Source: Treponema sp. (GTDB taxonomy: Bacteria; Spirochaetota; Spirochaetia; Treponematales; Treponemataceae). From it: 64,000 bases of DNA. Shown one piece after another: positions 26,219 to 35,070 of the stretch. The stretch's first letter is position 1. Each line of letters starts with the position of its first letter. The stretch covers positions 1 to 64,000 of the forward strand of contig JAFZLA010000042.1 of NCBI GenBank assembly GCA_017551705.1. Direction: 5' to 3'. A program made the position numbers and the translations under genes. The notes under the pieces are model-generated. The model ran no database searches and was not told the origin of the DNA. It saw nothing but the letters and a program-made list of their open reading frames with translations.

Positions 26219-26866
26219 ATGCTATTTTGTCTATTTATTTGTGGAGTTGTTCTGTTTGCTTTTTCAGCATACGGTATATTTAAGACTGGAAAAGGCAATA
26301 ATGAGAATTGCAAAAAAAATAAATTTCTACCTTGGGTAGCTCTTGTTCTTGGGGCTGCATTTATTATTATCCCTCGTTGTGTATGGAAAACTGAAGAATT
26401 AAGGGCCGAAAAAAATGTTTCATTAAATTGGAATATAATTAAAGCAAAAAATATTGACGGAAATGTTGATGAACAAATAATAAAGCAGATTTTGAATTCT
26501 TTCACTGAAAGAGCGGCTCCGTTATTAAAGAAGTACCCAAATTGTGTAGAATCTGCAACAGCAGTTATATGTCAATGGAATCTAAACGATAAATATCTTA
26601 TTTATCGTCAAGAAGAGTATGGTTGGGGTATTGAAATTGAGGTTAGCATCAAAATTAAAGATGATGTTACCGTAAGAGATGGAAAGTATTTGCTTTCAGG
26701 ACATACATTATGGTATTATCTCGGCGGTGGAAAGCGTCCCGGAATAGATTGCTTAAAATCAGAATCTGCTATATTTGTTGGTGTTGATTCTTCAAGAATA
26801 AAAGATGGCGAAAATACTTTTATTTCTGTGCCCGAGTATTATATTATAGATCAGCTTGTAAATTAG
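26219..26866 (+). CDS. Small membrane protein of unknown function
   Basis: 215 residues, not recognised. Two membrane helices (about 2-18 and 38-55) with a short Lys/Asn-rich loop between; the remaining ~155 residues are probably outside the cytoplasm and include YLLSGHTLWYYLGGG. It is AT-rich with codon use unlike its surroundings, so probably transferred. It has a consensus promoter with an operator-like site and a leader of about 95 nt, so it is likely silenced by the divergent XRE protein. Such repressor/membrane-protein pairs can be exclusion or toxic systems; this is only an inference. Confidence 0.65.
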   Translation: MLFCLFICGVVLFAFSAYGIFKTGKGNNENCKKNKFLPWVALVLGAAFIIIPRCVWKTEELRAEKNVSLNWNIIKAKNIDGNVDEQIIKQILNSFTERAAPLLKKYPNCVESATAVICQWNLNDKYLIYRQEEYGWGIEIEVSIKIKDDVTVRDGKYLLSGHTLWYYLGGGKRPGIDCLKSESAIFVGVDSSRIKDGENTFISVPEYYIIDQLVN

Positions 26867-26936
26867 CGATTATGTTCTATTTTTTTTCGCATTGATTTTG
26901 TCTAAATTCATTCTTTCGGAAAGTATAAGGAAGTAG

Positions 26937-26970
26937 CGGCTCTGAAATTTCAGAGCCGTATTTTTTTTCT
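26937..26970 (+). terminator. Rho-independent terminator
   Basis: A perfect 22-nt palindrome (CGGCTCTGAAA and its complement, 26937-26958) followed by TATTTTTTTTC. It ends the transcript of the membrane-protein gene. Confidence 0.85.
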
Positions 26971-27007
26971 TGACAAATATTCACTTTAGCGCATACTCTA
27001 TAACCCT

Positions 27008-27121
27008 ATGAAAGACGCAATAAAAAAGATGGAAAGCAAAATGTCCGCTGAATCTGTCCGACGCGCCCGGATAAAAGCGGAGCAGGACATTATGGCCATT
27101 CGCCTTGCTTTTTGTTCATAA
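27008..27121 (+). pseudogene. Truncated XRE-type antitoxin remnant
   Basis: A 37-codon frame starting MKDAIKKMESKMSAES and containing VRRARIKAEQDIMAIRLA, the kind of N-terminal helix found before the helix-turn-helix of HigA/XRE antitoxins. The DNA-binding part is missing. It still has a promoter (TTGACA 26970-26975, CATACT 26992-26997). Its 3' end contains the -35 box of galE, which suggests that a deletion joined the two. Confidence 0.45.
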
Positions 27122-27133
27122 CTGTCGTATACT
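27105..27133 (+). promoter_or_regulatory. Promoter of galE
   Basis: TTGCTT, 17-nt spacer, TATACT (27128-27133). GGAGG follows at about 27140, 5 nt before the ATG. Confidence 0.55.
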
Positions 27134-27149
27134 ACATTTGGAGGCAATT

Positions 27150-28133
27150 ATGAACGTTTTGGTAATTGGCGGAGCGGGCTATATCGGAAGCCACGTGGTT
27201 AAGGAATTGAACAAGCAGGGCCACAAGGTGACGGTTTTTGACAACCTTTCAAGCGGCCTTAGGCAAAACCTCTTTAAGCAAAACGGCTTCATTCACGGTG
27301 ACATTCTTATAAAGGAACAGTTGGACGCGGCCTTCGCGCAGGGCTTTGACGCCTTTATCCACTTGGCGGCCTTTAAGGCGGCGGGCGAATCTATGATTAA
27401 GCCCGAAAAGTATTCGGTAAACAATATAACCGGCACGCTCAACATCATAAACAGCGCGGTGGAGCATAACTGCAAATTGATGGTATTCTCGTCAAGCGCG
27501 GCGGTCTTTGGCGAGCCCCAGTATTTGCCGATTGACGAAGCCCATCCAAAAAATCCCGAAAACTATTACGGCTTTACAAAGCTCAAGATAGAAGAATTTA
27601 TGGCCTGGTACGAAAAGCTCAAGGGCCTCAAATTCGCCGCGCTGCGCTATTTTAACGCCGCCGGTTACGACGTTGACGGAGACATTTACGGCTTGGAGCA
27701 AAACCCCGCCAACCTTTTGCCGATTATCATGGAAGTGGCTTGCGGAATGCGCGAAAAAATGAAGATTTTTGGCAACGACTACGACACCCGCGACGGAACT
27801 TGCATCCGCGACTACATCCACGTCTCAGACCTTGCGATCGCCCACGTCAAGGCGCTTGAATACATCGCCAAAAACCAAAAGAGCCTTACGGTCAACTTGG
27901 GAAGCGAGACTGGCACCACCGTCACCGAGATGGTCGAGGCCGCCCGTCGCATAACCAAAAAGCCCATCCCAGCCGACTACGTCGAGCGCCGCCCCGGAGA
28001 CCCTGCCACTTTGGTCGCCAGCGCAAAGTACGCCGCCGAAGTTTTGGGCTGGAAGGCCCAATATTCCGATGTCGACACGCTTTTGGAAACCACTTACAAA
28101 GCGTACAATAAGTGGTTGTCCGTCAAAAAGTAG
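27150..28133 (+). CDS. galE: UDP-glucose 4-epimerase
   Basis: 327 residues. Interconverts UDP-glucose and UDP-galactose for sugar use and surface glycans. The NAD-binding loop GGAGYIGS is at residues 7-14, the catalytic Tyr-x-x-x-Lys is in YYGFTKLK (about 147), and RYFNAAGYD follows as in the family. The ATG at 27150 follows GGAGG. It stands alone, with no other gal gene in view; the next gene is convergent. Confidence 0.95.
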   Translation: MNVLVIGGAGYIGSHVVKELNKQGHKVTVFDNLSSGLRQNLFKQNGFIHGDILIKEQLDAAFAQGFDAFIHLAAFKAAGESMIKPEKYSVNNITGTLNIINSAVEHNCKLMVFSSSAAVFGEPQYLPIDEAHPKNPENYYGFTKLKIEEFMAWYEKLKGLKFAALRYFNAAGYDVDGDIYGLEQNPANLLPIIMEVACGMREKMKIFGNDYDTRDGTCIRDYIHVSDLAIAHVKALEYIAKNQKSLTVNLGSETGTTVTEMVEAARRITKKPIPADYVERRPGDPATLVASAKYAAEVLGWKAQYSDVDTLLETTYKAYNKWLSVKK

Positions 28134-28165
28134 GGGCGGCGCGCTTTTTGGGCTTGCCAAGCCTC

Positions 28166-29347
28166 TTACTTCTTTTCCACCACAAACAGGTATTCGCGCA
28201 CATGGATGGGGCGGCCGGAAAGGTTTCGGCTGCCTCGGAAGGCGTTGTAGGGAATTTCGACGGTTTTGACCTTTCCGTAGCGCTTTAGCATGGCCTGCAT
28301 CTCCTGCAAGCCGATAAAGCCTTCCGAATTGTAGGAAATCACCACAAATTTTGCGTCAAGCGCGGCCACAATCCGTTCCAAGGAGCCCAGCGCCAGCTTT
28401 GCCTTGTTGAACTGGGAATGGTTCCAGTTTTGGACGATTCCGCTCACAGGGCTAAGCTCCGCGTCGATTTTGTTCTTGGCCAGCAAATTGAGCATAAAGT
28501 AGTTGGAGCCGTAGGGGTGCTGGTTGTAGGGCGGGTCAAGGTAGGCCAAGTCCAGGCCGCGAAGCTTTTGCGCCAGGGCCTCCGCGTCCTCTTGGAACAG
28601 TTCCCGCTCGCAGTCATATACGCTAAAAAGGGGAATTTTTAGTTCAACTTGGCCCAAAATACGCTTTAAAGCGTCTTTTCCCGCTCCGCCAAAGCAGCCA
28701 AGGCCCGTGTTTTTGTCCTTGTAAAAGCCTTTAAAGACTCCGCTTGTGTTCACGTGGACGCTGGCTTCGGTGATAAGGGGCGCCAAAAAGAACTTTTTTA
28801 GCTCGGGCGGGCATTTTTCTTCTATCAGATAGCGGTATGTGTCCAGCAAAAGGGCGTTTTGCCGGGTGTAAAAGACCCGTTCGCCGGGTTGTATGTTCTG
28901 GTCGTCTTGCGGGGCGTAGTTTTGGGCGATTATTCCGGGCGTTTTTTTGTTTTTCGCGATTTTCAATATGGAGGAACGGCATTCAGCGTATTCTTTTTGG
29001 GGAAAGTCGCCGGCGTTGGTCAGGTAGCAGTCGTTCAGGATGTAGGAATAGGTTTCCAAGTCGTTTGCGATTATCTTTTTTGCCGAACGCTTTAAAAGCC
29101 GCGCCACAATTCCGCTGCCCGAAAAAAGGTCCGCGCAAACCAGGCGCTTTTTGCCCAGGCTGCTTTTGACAAATTCAACCTGCCCGTCGATGTCCTTTAG
29201 CAGGGCGCGCTTGTTCCCTATGTAAGTGATAATTTGACTTGTCAAAAAATCGGGGTTTTCGCCGCTCCGTAGGCAGCGTCTGGAAGACGCGGCGGGACCG
29301 CTCGAAATTGCGATTTCTGTCTTTCCTTCAAAAGTACGAGCGGCCAT
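28166..29347 (-). CDS. D12-class DNA adenine N6-methyltransferase
   Basis: 393 residues from the ATG at 29347. The SAM-binding ADLFSGSGIVARLL is at about 75-88, the catalytic DPPY in YLDPPYNQ is at about 247, and the family N-terminus begins LTSQIITYIGNKR at residue 35. The 34 residues before this are not typical. They are encoded by repeat copy C and flanking DNA, yet the ATG has a good AGGAG site and overlaps the stop of the upstream gene (TAATG), so they may really be translated. A TTG at 29245 would give a protein without them. No restriction enzyme is nearby, so this looks like an orphan methylase. Confidence 0.88.
   Translation of the reverse strand: MAARTFEGKTEIAISSGPAASSRRCLRSGENPDFLTSQIITYIGNKRALLKDIDGQVEFVKSSLGKKRLVCADLFSGSGIVARLLKRSAKKIIANDLETYSYILNDCYLTNAGDFPQKEYAECRSSILKIAKNKKTPGIIAQNYAPQDDQNIQPGERVFYTRQNALLLDTYRYLIEEKCPPELKKFFLAPLITEASVHVNTSGVFKGFYKDKNTGLGCFGGAGKDALKRILGQVELKIPLFSVYDCERELFQEDAEALAQKLRGLDLAYLDPPYNQHPYGSNYFMLNLLAKNKIDAELSPVSGIVQNWNHSQFNKAKLALGSLERIVAALDAKFVVISYNSEGFIGLQEMQAMLKRYGKVKTVEIPYNAFRGSRNLSGRPIHVREYLFVVEKK
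29298..29343. repeat. CCGCTCG/CGAGCGG-bounded element, copy C (46 bp)
   Basis: Begins CCGCTCGAAATT and ends TACGAGCGG. It lies in frame within the first codons of the adenine methylase and adds residues to it. GGCAGCGTC lies 26 nt upstream, as directly before copy B. Confidence 0.6.
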
Positions 29348-29571
29348 TAGACGCTCCTGATGTATTCGCGCAAGTACTGGTTTCCTATCATCGCCTCGTC
29401 CATAAATTGGGTGAACGTGTCGTATTTTGCGCCGCTCTCGTGTTCCTTGCCAAAGTATATGAAGGAACGGCTGCGCTCCCTTTCGCCGCGGATAAAATAC
29501 TTTTGGCCGCCATGCTCAAATTCCACGGTCAGCCCAACCTCTATCTTATACTGCAATTCCGCCAGCGTCAT
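29347..29571 (-). CDS. Small conserved-looking protein of unknown function
   Basis: 74 residues, not recognised. Sequence is beta-then-helix: MTLAELQYKIEVGLTVEF, then a Tyr/Phe-rich middle (KYFIRGERERSRSFIYFG) and a helical end. Its stop overlaps the start of the adenine methylase, so the two are co-translated. It could be a methylase accessory or merely an operon partner. Confidence 0.55.
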   Translation of the reverse strand: MTLAELQYKIEVGLTVEFEHGGQKYFIRGERERSRSFIYFGKEHESGAKYDTFTQFMDEAMIGNQYLREYIRSV

Positions 29572-29648
29572 GCCGCCATTCTACCAATTAATCCCGCCCG
29601 CCGCAAGCGGCGCATTATTAAACAATAAAAAAAACGGCTCCCAGTTGC

Positions 29649-29761
29649 GATCGGCATCGCGAAACCGCTAGATATCGTCGCTACACACTGTTTGCGGTTG
29701 AAACTATTGAAATTCGACGCTTACGCGTCGCCGCAAACAGAGTGTTTTCGCAATGCCGCTC
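29649..29761. repeat. Nested imperfect inverted repeat (113 bp)
   Basis: In the 407-nt gap before the cyclase gene. The left arm (29649-29664 and 29684-29697) and right arm (29731-29761) are reverse complements with few mismatches: GATCGGCATCGCGAAA pairs with the right end, and CACACTGTTTGCGG with CCGCAAACAGAGTG. The left arm has an extra 19 nt. A perfect hairpin CGACGC-TTAC-GCGTCG (29715-29730) sits in the centre. This looks like a small non-coding mobile or structural element. Nothing in it encodes a protein. Confidence 0.5.
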
Positions 29762-29829
29762 GCGCCTTCCGCCGTTTTTATATTGTATTGTAATGAGCCG
29801 CTTGCTCCACCCGTAATGGTTTGAAAAGA

Positions 29830-29908
29830 ATGCCCGCCCGACCGGACTGGGAGCATTTTTTTACTGGATTTCCGCTTTTGTTGCCCTGGCGGGCGGGCAA
29901 ATTTTTTT
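29830..29908 (+). terminator. Possible long-loop terminator or regulatory hairpin
   Basis: TGCCCGCCC (about 29830) pairs with GGGCGGGCA (about 29891), which is followed by AATTTTTTTG. Its position just upstream of the cyclase promoter would insulate that operon from upstream read-through. Confidence 0.4.
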
Positions 29909-29920
29909 GAAAACTGAATG

Positions 29921-29949
29921 TTGACATAGCGATTATTATACTATATACT
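29921..29949 (+). promoter_or_regulatory. Promoter of the cyclase-FecR-OMP operon
   Basis: TTGACA (29921-29926), 17-nt spacer, TATACT (29944-29949). The ATG follows 29 nt later. Confidence 0.75.
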
Positions 29950-29978
29950 TGTAGTTTAGAGAGTTATGAAAAAAGTAT

Positions 29979-32156
29979 ATGAAAGACAACGGCAATAAAA
30001 CTAAGAACGAAAAATCGATTCGCGTAAAACATCCAATTGGAATAACGCTCGCGCTCATCATTGGACTTATCGTAGTCATATCGCTTGGCTCGGTAACATT
30101 CTTGAACAGCTACTTCCAGAGCAAAGACGCCCGCCTTACCGCGGAGGAAAACAACCTTACAATCAACTCTCGTTCCGCGTCTTCCATCGAGGAGCGCTTG
30201 AACACAATTCGTTCAAACGTCTTCCAGCTTTTGGATTTGCTCAGCGTTGTTTCGGGAGGAAGGAACTCGGCGCTTTCAAGACAGGCGCAGTCATTCTTCT
30301 TTGAACGCAATCCCGACATCGCTTCCATCTACGTTTTGTCAGAGGACAGCGCGGAGCAAGGAAACGCAAGCGACATTCGAATGGTCAACAGCCGCTTCTT
30401 CATCTCAAACGAAATTGACGAAAGCGTGCAGGAGCAGTTCTTCCGCGACAACCAAGATTCAATCCGCCGCTCTTGCGCCGGCGAGACAATCGCTTGCAAC
30501 GCCAGCCCGCTTTTTGGCCGCAGCGCGCTTTGCCTTATGATACCTTACAAGGAGAACGGACGCGACCAATCTTGCTGCGTAACGTTCAGCGCCGAAACAT
30601 TGGCCGAGATTTTGGGTACCGGCTCGCTCAACACCAGCTTTATGATAAACGACACCGACGAGCTTTTGGTCCACCCCGACAGCGACAGAATCATCCGCGG
30701 CGAAAGCATGAAGAACTATCCGCTTGTCCGCGAGATGCGCGCCAACAACCAGAACAACGACAGCGCTCGCCAGATTCCTTACAACGAAGTTGACGAAGCG
30801 ACTTCTAAAAAGATTCCTTACTACGGAGCCTACCAAAAGCTTCCGCTTGCCGACATCGTAGTAATGACAATCGTTCCTTTGGACAACGTTTTGGAAGGCG
30901 CGAGGACAACAACAAAGAACAACGTTTACTTGACAGCCGCGATTTTGTGCATTTCAATCATCTTGATTTTGTTTTTCGCGCGCTTCGTGATTTCGCGCCC
31001 CTTGCGCCGCTTGTCTTTGGCGGCTCACGAAATTCAAGAAGGCAACTTTAACACTCCGATAATCTCGCGCCTCAACTTTGAGCGCGGCGACGAAATCGGC
31101 GTTCTCAACCGCGGTACTCGCGACGAGCAAGAATTCCTAAACACATTCGCCAAGTTCACCAACCAAGGCGTCGCCAAAGCGATCGCCACAAAGTCAATCG
31201 ACTTTGAGCCGCACCTTAAGGACTGCACAATCTTCTTTAGCGACATCCGCGGCTTTACAAAAATCTCTGACGGCTTTAAGGCGCGCTTTAACGAAGAGTC
31301 CGCCGCCGAAATCATCACCTTCCTTAACGACTACATGGGACGCATGGTAAACTGCGTAACATTGAGCCACGGAAACATCGACAAATTCGAAGGCGACGCC
31401 ATCATGGGCGTTTGGGGAATTTTGCGCGAGGACGACTTGAGCTTTGAAAAGTTGCCCGACACAGACCCCAAAAAGAAAGAGCTTACATTGGAGCACTCGC
31501 GCCATGTAAAAGAAGACGCCATCAACTGCATTCGCGGCATCATCGCGATGCGCTACGCTCTTATGGAATACAACAAGGCGGCCGAGCAGTTCACCAAGGA
31601 ACACGCCAATGAGCCCAAGGCCCGCTACAAGCCCCACATCCAAATCGGATGCGGCATCAACACCGGCCGCGTAACAGCCGGCGTTATGGGCGGCGGAGAA
31701 AAGATGGAATACACCGCCATCGGCGACGCGGTAAACTTTGCAAGCCGTACCGAGGCAACCAACAAGCCTTGCGGCACCGACATTTTGATTACCGAAGACA
31801 CGTACAATCTTATCAAGAGCGACTACATTCGCTGCGAAGAGAACCATCGCATGATTCCCAGCGAGTTCGCCGATGACGAAATTGTCGTCGAGCGCATTCC
31901 CGTTACAATCGAAGTCAAAGGAAAAGGCGAGCAGCACTTTTACGGCGTTGTCAACATGCCGCGCTTTGACATCGAAAAATTCTTTAAGACATCCAACCCG
32001 GACTTTAAGGTTGATCCTGACTGCGCCAAGGCCGTTGGCCCGACTGGTCCTAGGACAATGAAAGAAGTTCGCGAGTTGTTGGGCATACCCACTCCAGATT
32101 TTGAAAAGGTTAATTTGAATGAAGAAGAAAACAAGACTGTCGTCAAGCCAAGCTGA
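29979..32156 (+). CDS. Membrane adenylate cyclase (sensor-HAMP-class III cyclase)
   Basis: 725 residues. Membrane helix 1 (about 22-44), an exported sensor of about 265 residues (Cache-like in size and place), membrane helix 2 (about 310-335), a HAMP linker (RPLRRLSLAAHEIQEGNF), then a class III cyclase domain (about 400-650). FSDIRGFT and GDAIMG carry the two metal-binding Asp; KMEYTAIGDAVNFASR carries the Asp and Asn expected for ATP use. It makes cAMP in response to an outside signal. The start overlaps by frame a 10-codon frame at 29966, which I consider meaningless. Its 3' end overlaps the FecR gene by 38 nt. Confidence 0.92.
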   Translation: MKDNGNKTKNEKSIRVKHPIGITLALIIGLIVVISLGSVTFLNSYFQSKDARLTAEENNLTINSRSASSIEERLNTIRSNVFQLLDLLSVVSGGRNSALSRQAQSFFFERNPDIASIYVLSEDSAEQGNASDIRMVNSRFFISNEIDESVQEQFFRDNQDSIRRSCAGETIACNASPLFGRSALCLMIPYKENGRDQSCCVTFSAETLAEILGTGSLNTSFMINDTDELLVHPDSDRIIRGESMKNYPLVREMRANNQNNDSARQIPYNEVDEATSKKIPYYGAYQKLPLADIVVMTIVPLDNVLEGARTTTKNNVYLTAAILCISIILILFFARFVISRPLRRLSLAAHEIQEGNFNTPIISRLNFERGDEIGVLNRGTRDEQEFLNTFAKFTNQGVAKAIATKSIDFEPHLKDCTIFFSDIRGFTKISDGFKARFNEESAAEIITFLNDYMGRMVNCVTLSHGNIDKFEGDAIMGVWGILREDDLSFEKLPDTDPKKKELTLEHSRHVKEDAINCIRGIIAMRYALMEYNKAAEQFTKEHANEPKARYKPHIQIGCGINTGRVTAGVMGGGEKMEYTAIGDAVNFASRTEATNKPCGTDILITEDTYNLIKSDYIRCEENHRMIPSEFADDEIVVERIPVTIEVKGKGEQHFYGVVNMPRFDIEKFFKTSNPDFKVDPDCAKAVGPTGPRTMKEVRELLGIPTPDFEKVNLNEEENKTVVKPS

Positions 32157-35070
32157 CGCAGCCGCCTTTGAGCGCTTTCACCTTTCAAAAAATTCTCTCT
32201 TTGTGCCCTTTATCTTGACGGTGCTTTTCTGCGCTTGCGGGGCCGCCGCCAACATTTGGCTTTTCTGCAGGTCTTACTTTATGGCGATGAGCCGTTTGGA
32301 CCAAACGCCGATCGCCACAATCACATTTAAATACAAGGCCGCGCAAAGAAAATTTATCGACCGCAGCTTGTGGACCCGCCTTGTGCAAAACTCTCCGGTT
32401 TACAACGGCGACACCTTGCACACAGGCGAGCTTAGCGAAGCCACCGTTCACTTTACAGACGGAAACGAGTTGGAGCTTAGCGAAAACACAATGGCCCAAG
32501 TCTTCTTGCACGAGGACCAGTCGTTTGGCGCCGCCTTGACCGAAGGTTCGGCGGTTGTCGACTCCAGCGCGGCCGAAAACGGAATGAGCTTTAGCGTTGG
32601 CGGAACCAGCGTTGACATCCAAAAGGGAGCGTCAATCTCTGCCGAAATCGACGGCGACGCCGACCAGGGCGGAGCGGTTGCCTTGCGCCTGTTGAGCGGA
32701 AACGCCAGCGTGGACGGTTCGGTTCTTACAACCGACAACGCGGTCATCGTAGGACAGAACGGAATCAAGGCCGCGCCTTTGACCGTAAAGTCTCCGCGCG
32801 ACGGCCAAAAATATTTGTTCCATGACCAAAAAGAAATTCCGGTCAAGTTTGCGTGGAAGTCCGTCAACTTGGAAGACGACGAAGACTTGATGCTTGAAAT
32901 CTCTGCCACAAAAGATTTTAGCGAAGTTGCCCATCGCATTTACGCAAACGGATTGGACAACCTTACGGTCAACCTGGAAAGCGGCGCTTGGTATTGGCGC
33001 TTGCTTTCGGTGAACAAAGGAACAACCGAGGAGCGCAACAAGGAACGCAGCGCAAGCGGCCGCTTGCAGGCGCTTTATTCGCCCGCTCCCGAGTTGGTAA
33101 CTCCTGTAAACGAGTACACATATTATTATAGAACGCGCAATCCGTCGGTCCGCTTGATTTGGACTGAGAGCCAGTACGCCACTTCTTACTTGCTTGAAAT
33201 TTCTAAGCGCGACGACCTCAAGCAGCCGGTTGTAAGCCAGCGCAGCGCCACAACGTCAAGCATCATCTCGACCTTGCCGGCCGGAACTTACTACTGGCGC
33301 GTAACTCCGTTCTTTACTATTAACAAGACAGGCTTGGCCGCTCCCAGCGCGGTTCAGCAATTTACAATCGTGCGCCGCGGAGAGCTTAACCCGCCCCAGC
33401 TTTTGGCTCCTACAGCCAACGGCAGCGTGGACATCTCTTACGAAGTAGGCGCGGCGCACTTTTCTTGGAAGAACGAAAACGAAGCGGCTTCTTACCGCGT
33501 AAAGATTTTTAGGGAAGGCCGCGAGTCTTCTCCGGTTGTTGACGAAGTGACCACCAAAAACTACTTGCAAGTAATTCCTGCCGACGCGGGAATCGGAGAA
33601 GGCAAGTGGTATTGGACTGTGGCGCAAGTTGACGACGAAGGAAACGAGTCAAAGGCTTCCGAAGAGCGAATGTTCTACGCGCAGAGAGGAAAGCTTTTTG
33701 TGCGCGCGATCGAGCCTGCCGAAGGCTACCGCGTCGCCAACACATTCGCCGCCGACATGAAGTTCACTTGGAAGCAAAACCTTCCGCAGGACTTTACGAG
33801 CGTCTTGCAAGTTTCGACCAACCCCAGCTTTAACACTTTGGTTTACACCGCCAAGGTAATCGGAAACTCAGCGTCTTCGATTTCTTTTGCCGACGGCCGC
33901 TACTATTGGCGCATCCATTCAAAGAACGAGGCGGGAATGGTTTTGGACACCCAGCCCAAGTCCTTTGAAGTTTTGCCGCAGTTGGAGGCTCCTACTGTAA
34001 TGGCTCCTATAGGCCGAGCGGTTGTCCACCCCGAGACTCCCTACGCGTTTAAGTGGAGCGAAGTTGACGGAGCGGACTTCTATAAACTTACGATTTATCG
34101 CGCTGGCGACAGCACGATTGTTTACGAAGACAACTTGTACCAAACAGGAACCGAGATTCCTATGTACGACGCTCCGGGCTTTGTTGACCGCAGCTTGTAC
34201 CGCTACGAATTGCAGGGCCGCGCCAACGCCATCGAAGGCAAGTCAAGCCGCCGCAACGGACGCTTGGCCGAAGGCCAGTTCTTGCTTGTAAAGATTAGGC
34301 CGGTTGACTTGATTAGCCCTGCCCGCGGAACTACGATTGACGGAGCGGCGGCGGTGACCGACCTTATGCAAATCAGGTGGTCGTCTGTCGAGGCGCCCGC
34401 AAAGTCTCAGTTGGTCATCAACAAAGTTGACGGACGCAACAGGACATTGATGTTGCGCTATCCCAACGTTCCGTTTGAAACGTCAAATCCGCAGTTCCCG
34501 ACTTCTTACAAGCTGGACTTGCCCGAAACTTTTGAGGCCGGAAACTACGAAATTATAATCATGGCCGAGACCGCCGACGGATACGACATTTCCAACAGCG
34601 ACGAAAAGACAATCGGCCGCTTTAAGATTACTCCCGTTCCGCCGCTTGACAACATTTCGTCTGTGAGCGTCGAGCCAAGGACAATGGACGTTGACTATCT
34701 TTTGAACGAGTCCAACCCGCGCTTCTTCACTTTCTCTTGGACGCCTGTAAAGAGCGCGACGCATTATTCGATTCAAATCAACGACAAGAAGGGCCGCCCC
34801 ATGCTGCCAAGAACGGAAGTTTCGGCAAAGACGCTCAGCTACAAGTTTGACTTTATGGAGCTGGAAGACGGAGTTCGCGAAAAGTTCATGAACGGAACAT
34901 ACCAGTGCGCCGTTCAAGCCGTTCGCCGCGTAAGCATTGACCGCGAAGGCAAAAAGATAGAAAAGATTTTGCAGAGAAGCCCTGTAAAGACGCAAAACTT
35001 TAACGTTGACATCGGCGACCCCAAAAAGGCGCGCGGAAAGAAAGGAGCCAAGAACCCCTATGGACTTTAA
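32119..35070 (+). CDS. FecR-domain protein with repeated fibronectin-like modules
   Basis: 983 residues. One membrane helix (about 27-50) anchors a large periplasmic part. About 85-215 is a FecR-like beta domain (VYNGDTLHTGELSEATVHFTDG). From about 235 to 940 there are about seven Ig/FnIII-like modules, recognisable by repeated WYWR or YYWR strands (GAWYWRLL, GTYYWRVT, GKWYWTVA, GRYYWRIH). FecR proteins relay signals across the periplasm; here no sigma factor is present, and the cyclase takes the place of the signalling partner. Overlaps both neighbours, so all three are translated together. Confidence 0.85.
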   Translation: MKKKTRLSSSQADAAAFERFHLSKNSLFVPFILTVLFCACGAAANIWLFCRSYFMAMSRLDQTPIATITFKYKAAQRKFIDRSLWTRLVQNSPVYNGDTLHTGELSEATVHFTDGNELELSENTMAQVFLHEDQSFGAALTEGSAVVDSSAAENGMSFSVGGTSVDIQKGASISAEIDGDADQGGAVALRLLSGNASVDGSVLTTDNAVIVGQNGIKAAPLTVKSPRDGQKYLFHDQKEIPVKFAWKSVNLEDDEDLMLEISATKDFSEVAHRIYANGLDNLTVNLESGAWYWRLLSVNKGTTEERNKERSASGRLQALYSPAPELVTPVNEYTYYYRTRNPSVRLIWTESQYATSYLLEISKRDDLKQPVVSQRSATTSSIISTLPAGTYYWRVTPFFTINKTGLAAPSAVQQFTIVRRGELNPPQLLAPTANGSVDISYEVGAAHFSWKNENEAASYRVKIFREGRESSPVVDEVTTKNYLQVIPADAGIGEGKWYWTVAQVDDEGNESKASEERMFYAQRGKLFVRAIEPAEGYRVANTFAADMKFTWKQNLPQDFTSVLQVSTNPSFNTLVYTAKVIGNSASSISFADGRYYWRIHSKNEAGMVLDTQPKSFEVLPQLEAPTVMAPIGRAVVHPETPYAFKWSEVDGADFYKLTIYRAGDSTIVYEDNLYQTGTEIPMYDAPGFVDRSLYRYELQGRANAIEGKSSRRNGRLAEGQFLLVKIRPVDLISPARGTTIDGAAAVTDLMQIRWSSVEAPAKSQLVINKVDGRNRTLMLRYPNVPFETSNPQFPTSYKLDLPETFEAGNYEIIIMAETADGYDISNSDEKTIGRFKITPVPPLDNISSVSVEPRTMDVDYLLNESNPRFFTFSWTPVKSATHYSIQINDKKGRPMLPRTEVSAKTLSYKFDFMELEDGVREKFMNGTYQCAVQAVRRVSIDREGKKIEKILQRSPVKTQNFNVDIGDPKKARGKKGAKNPYGL

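Noticed and set aside
29690-29715. TTGAAAC-ATTGAAA resembles the end of a CRISPR repeat
   Set aside because: Only one copy, no spacers and no cas genes in the window; it lies in the middle of a palindromic element.
29966-29998. Ten-codon frame overlapping the start of the membrane cyclase gene
   Set aside because: No ribosome site, very short, AT-rich surroundings; chance is the simplest explanation.
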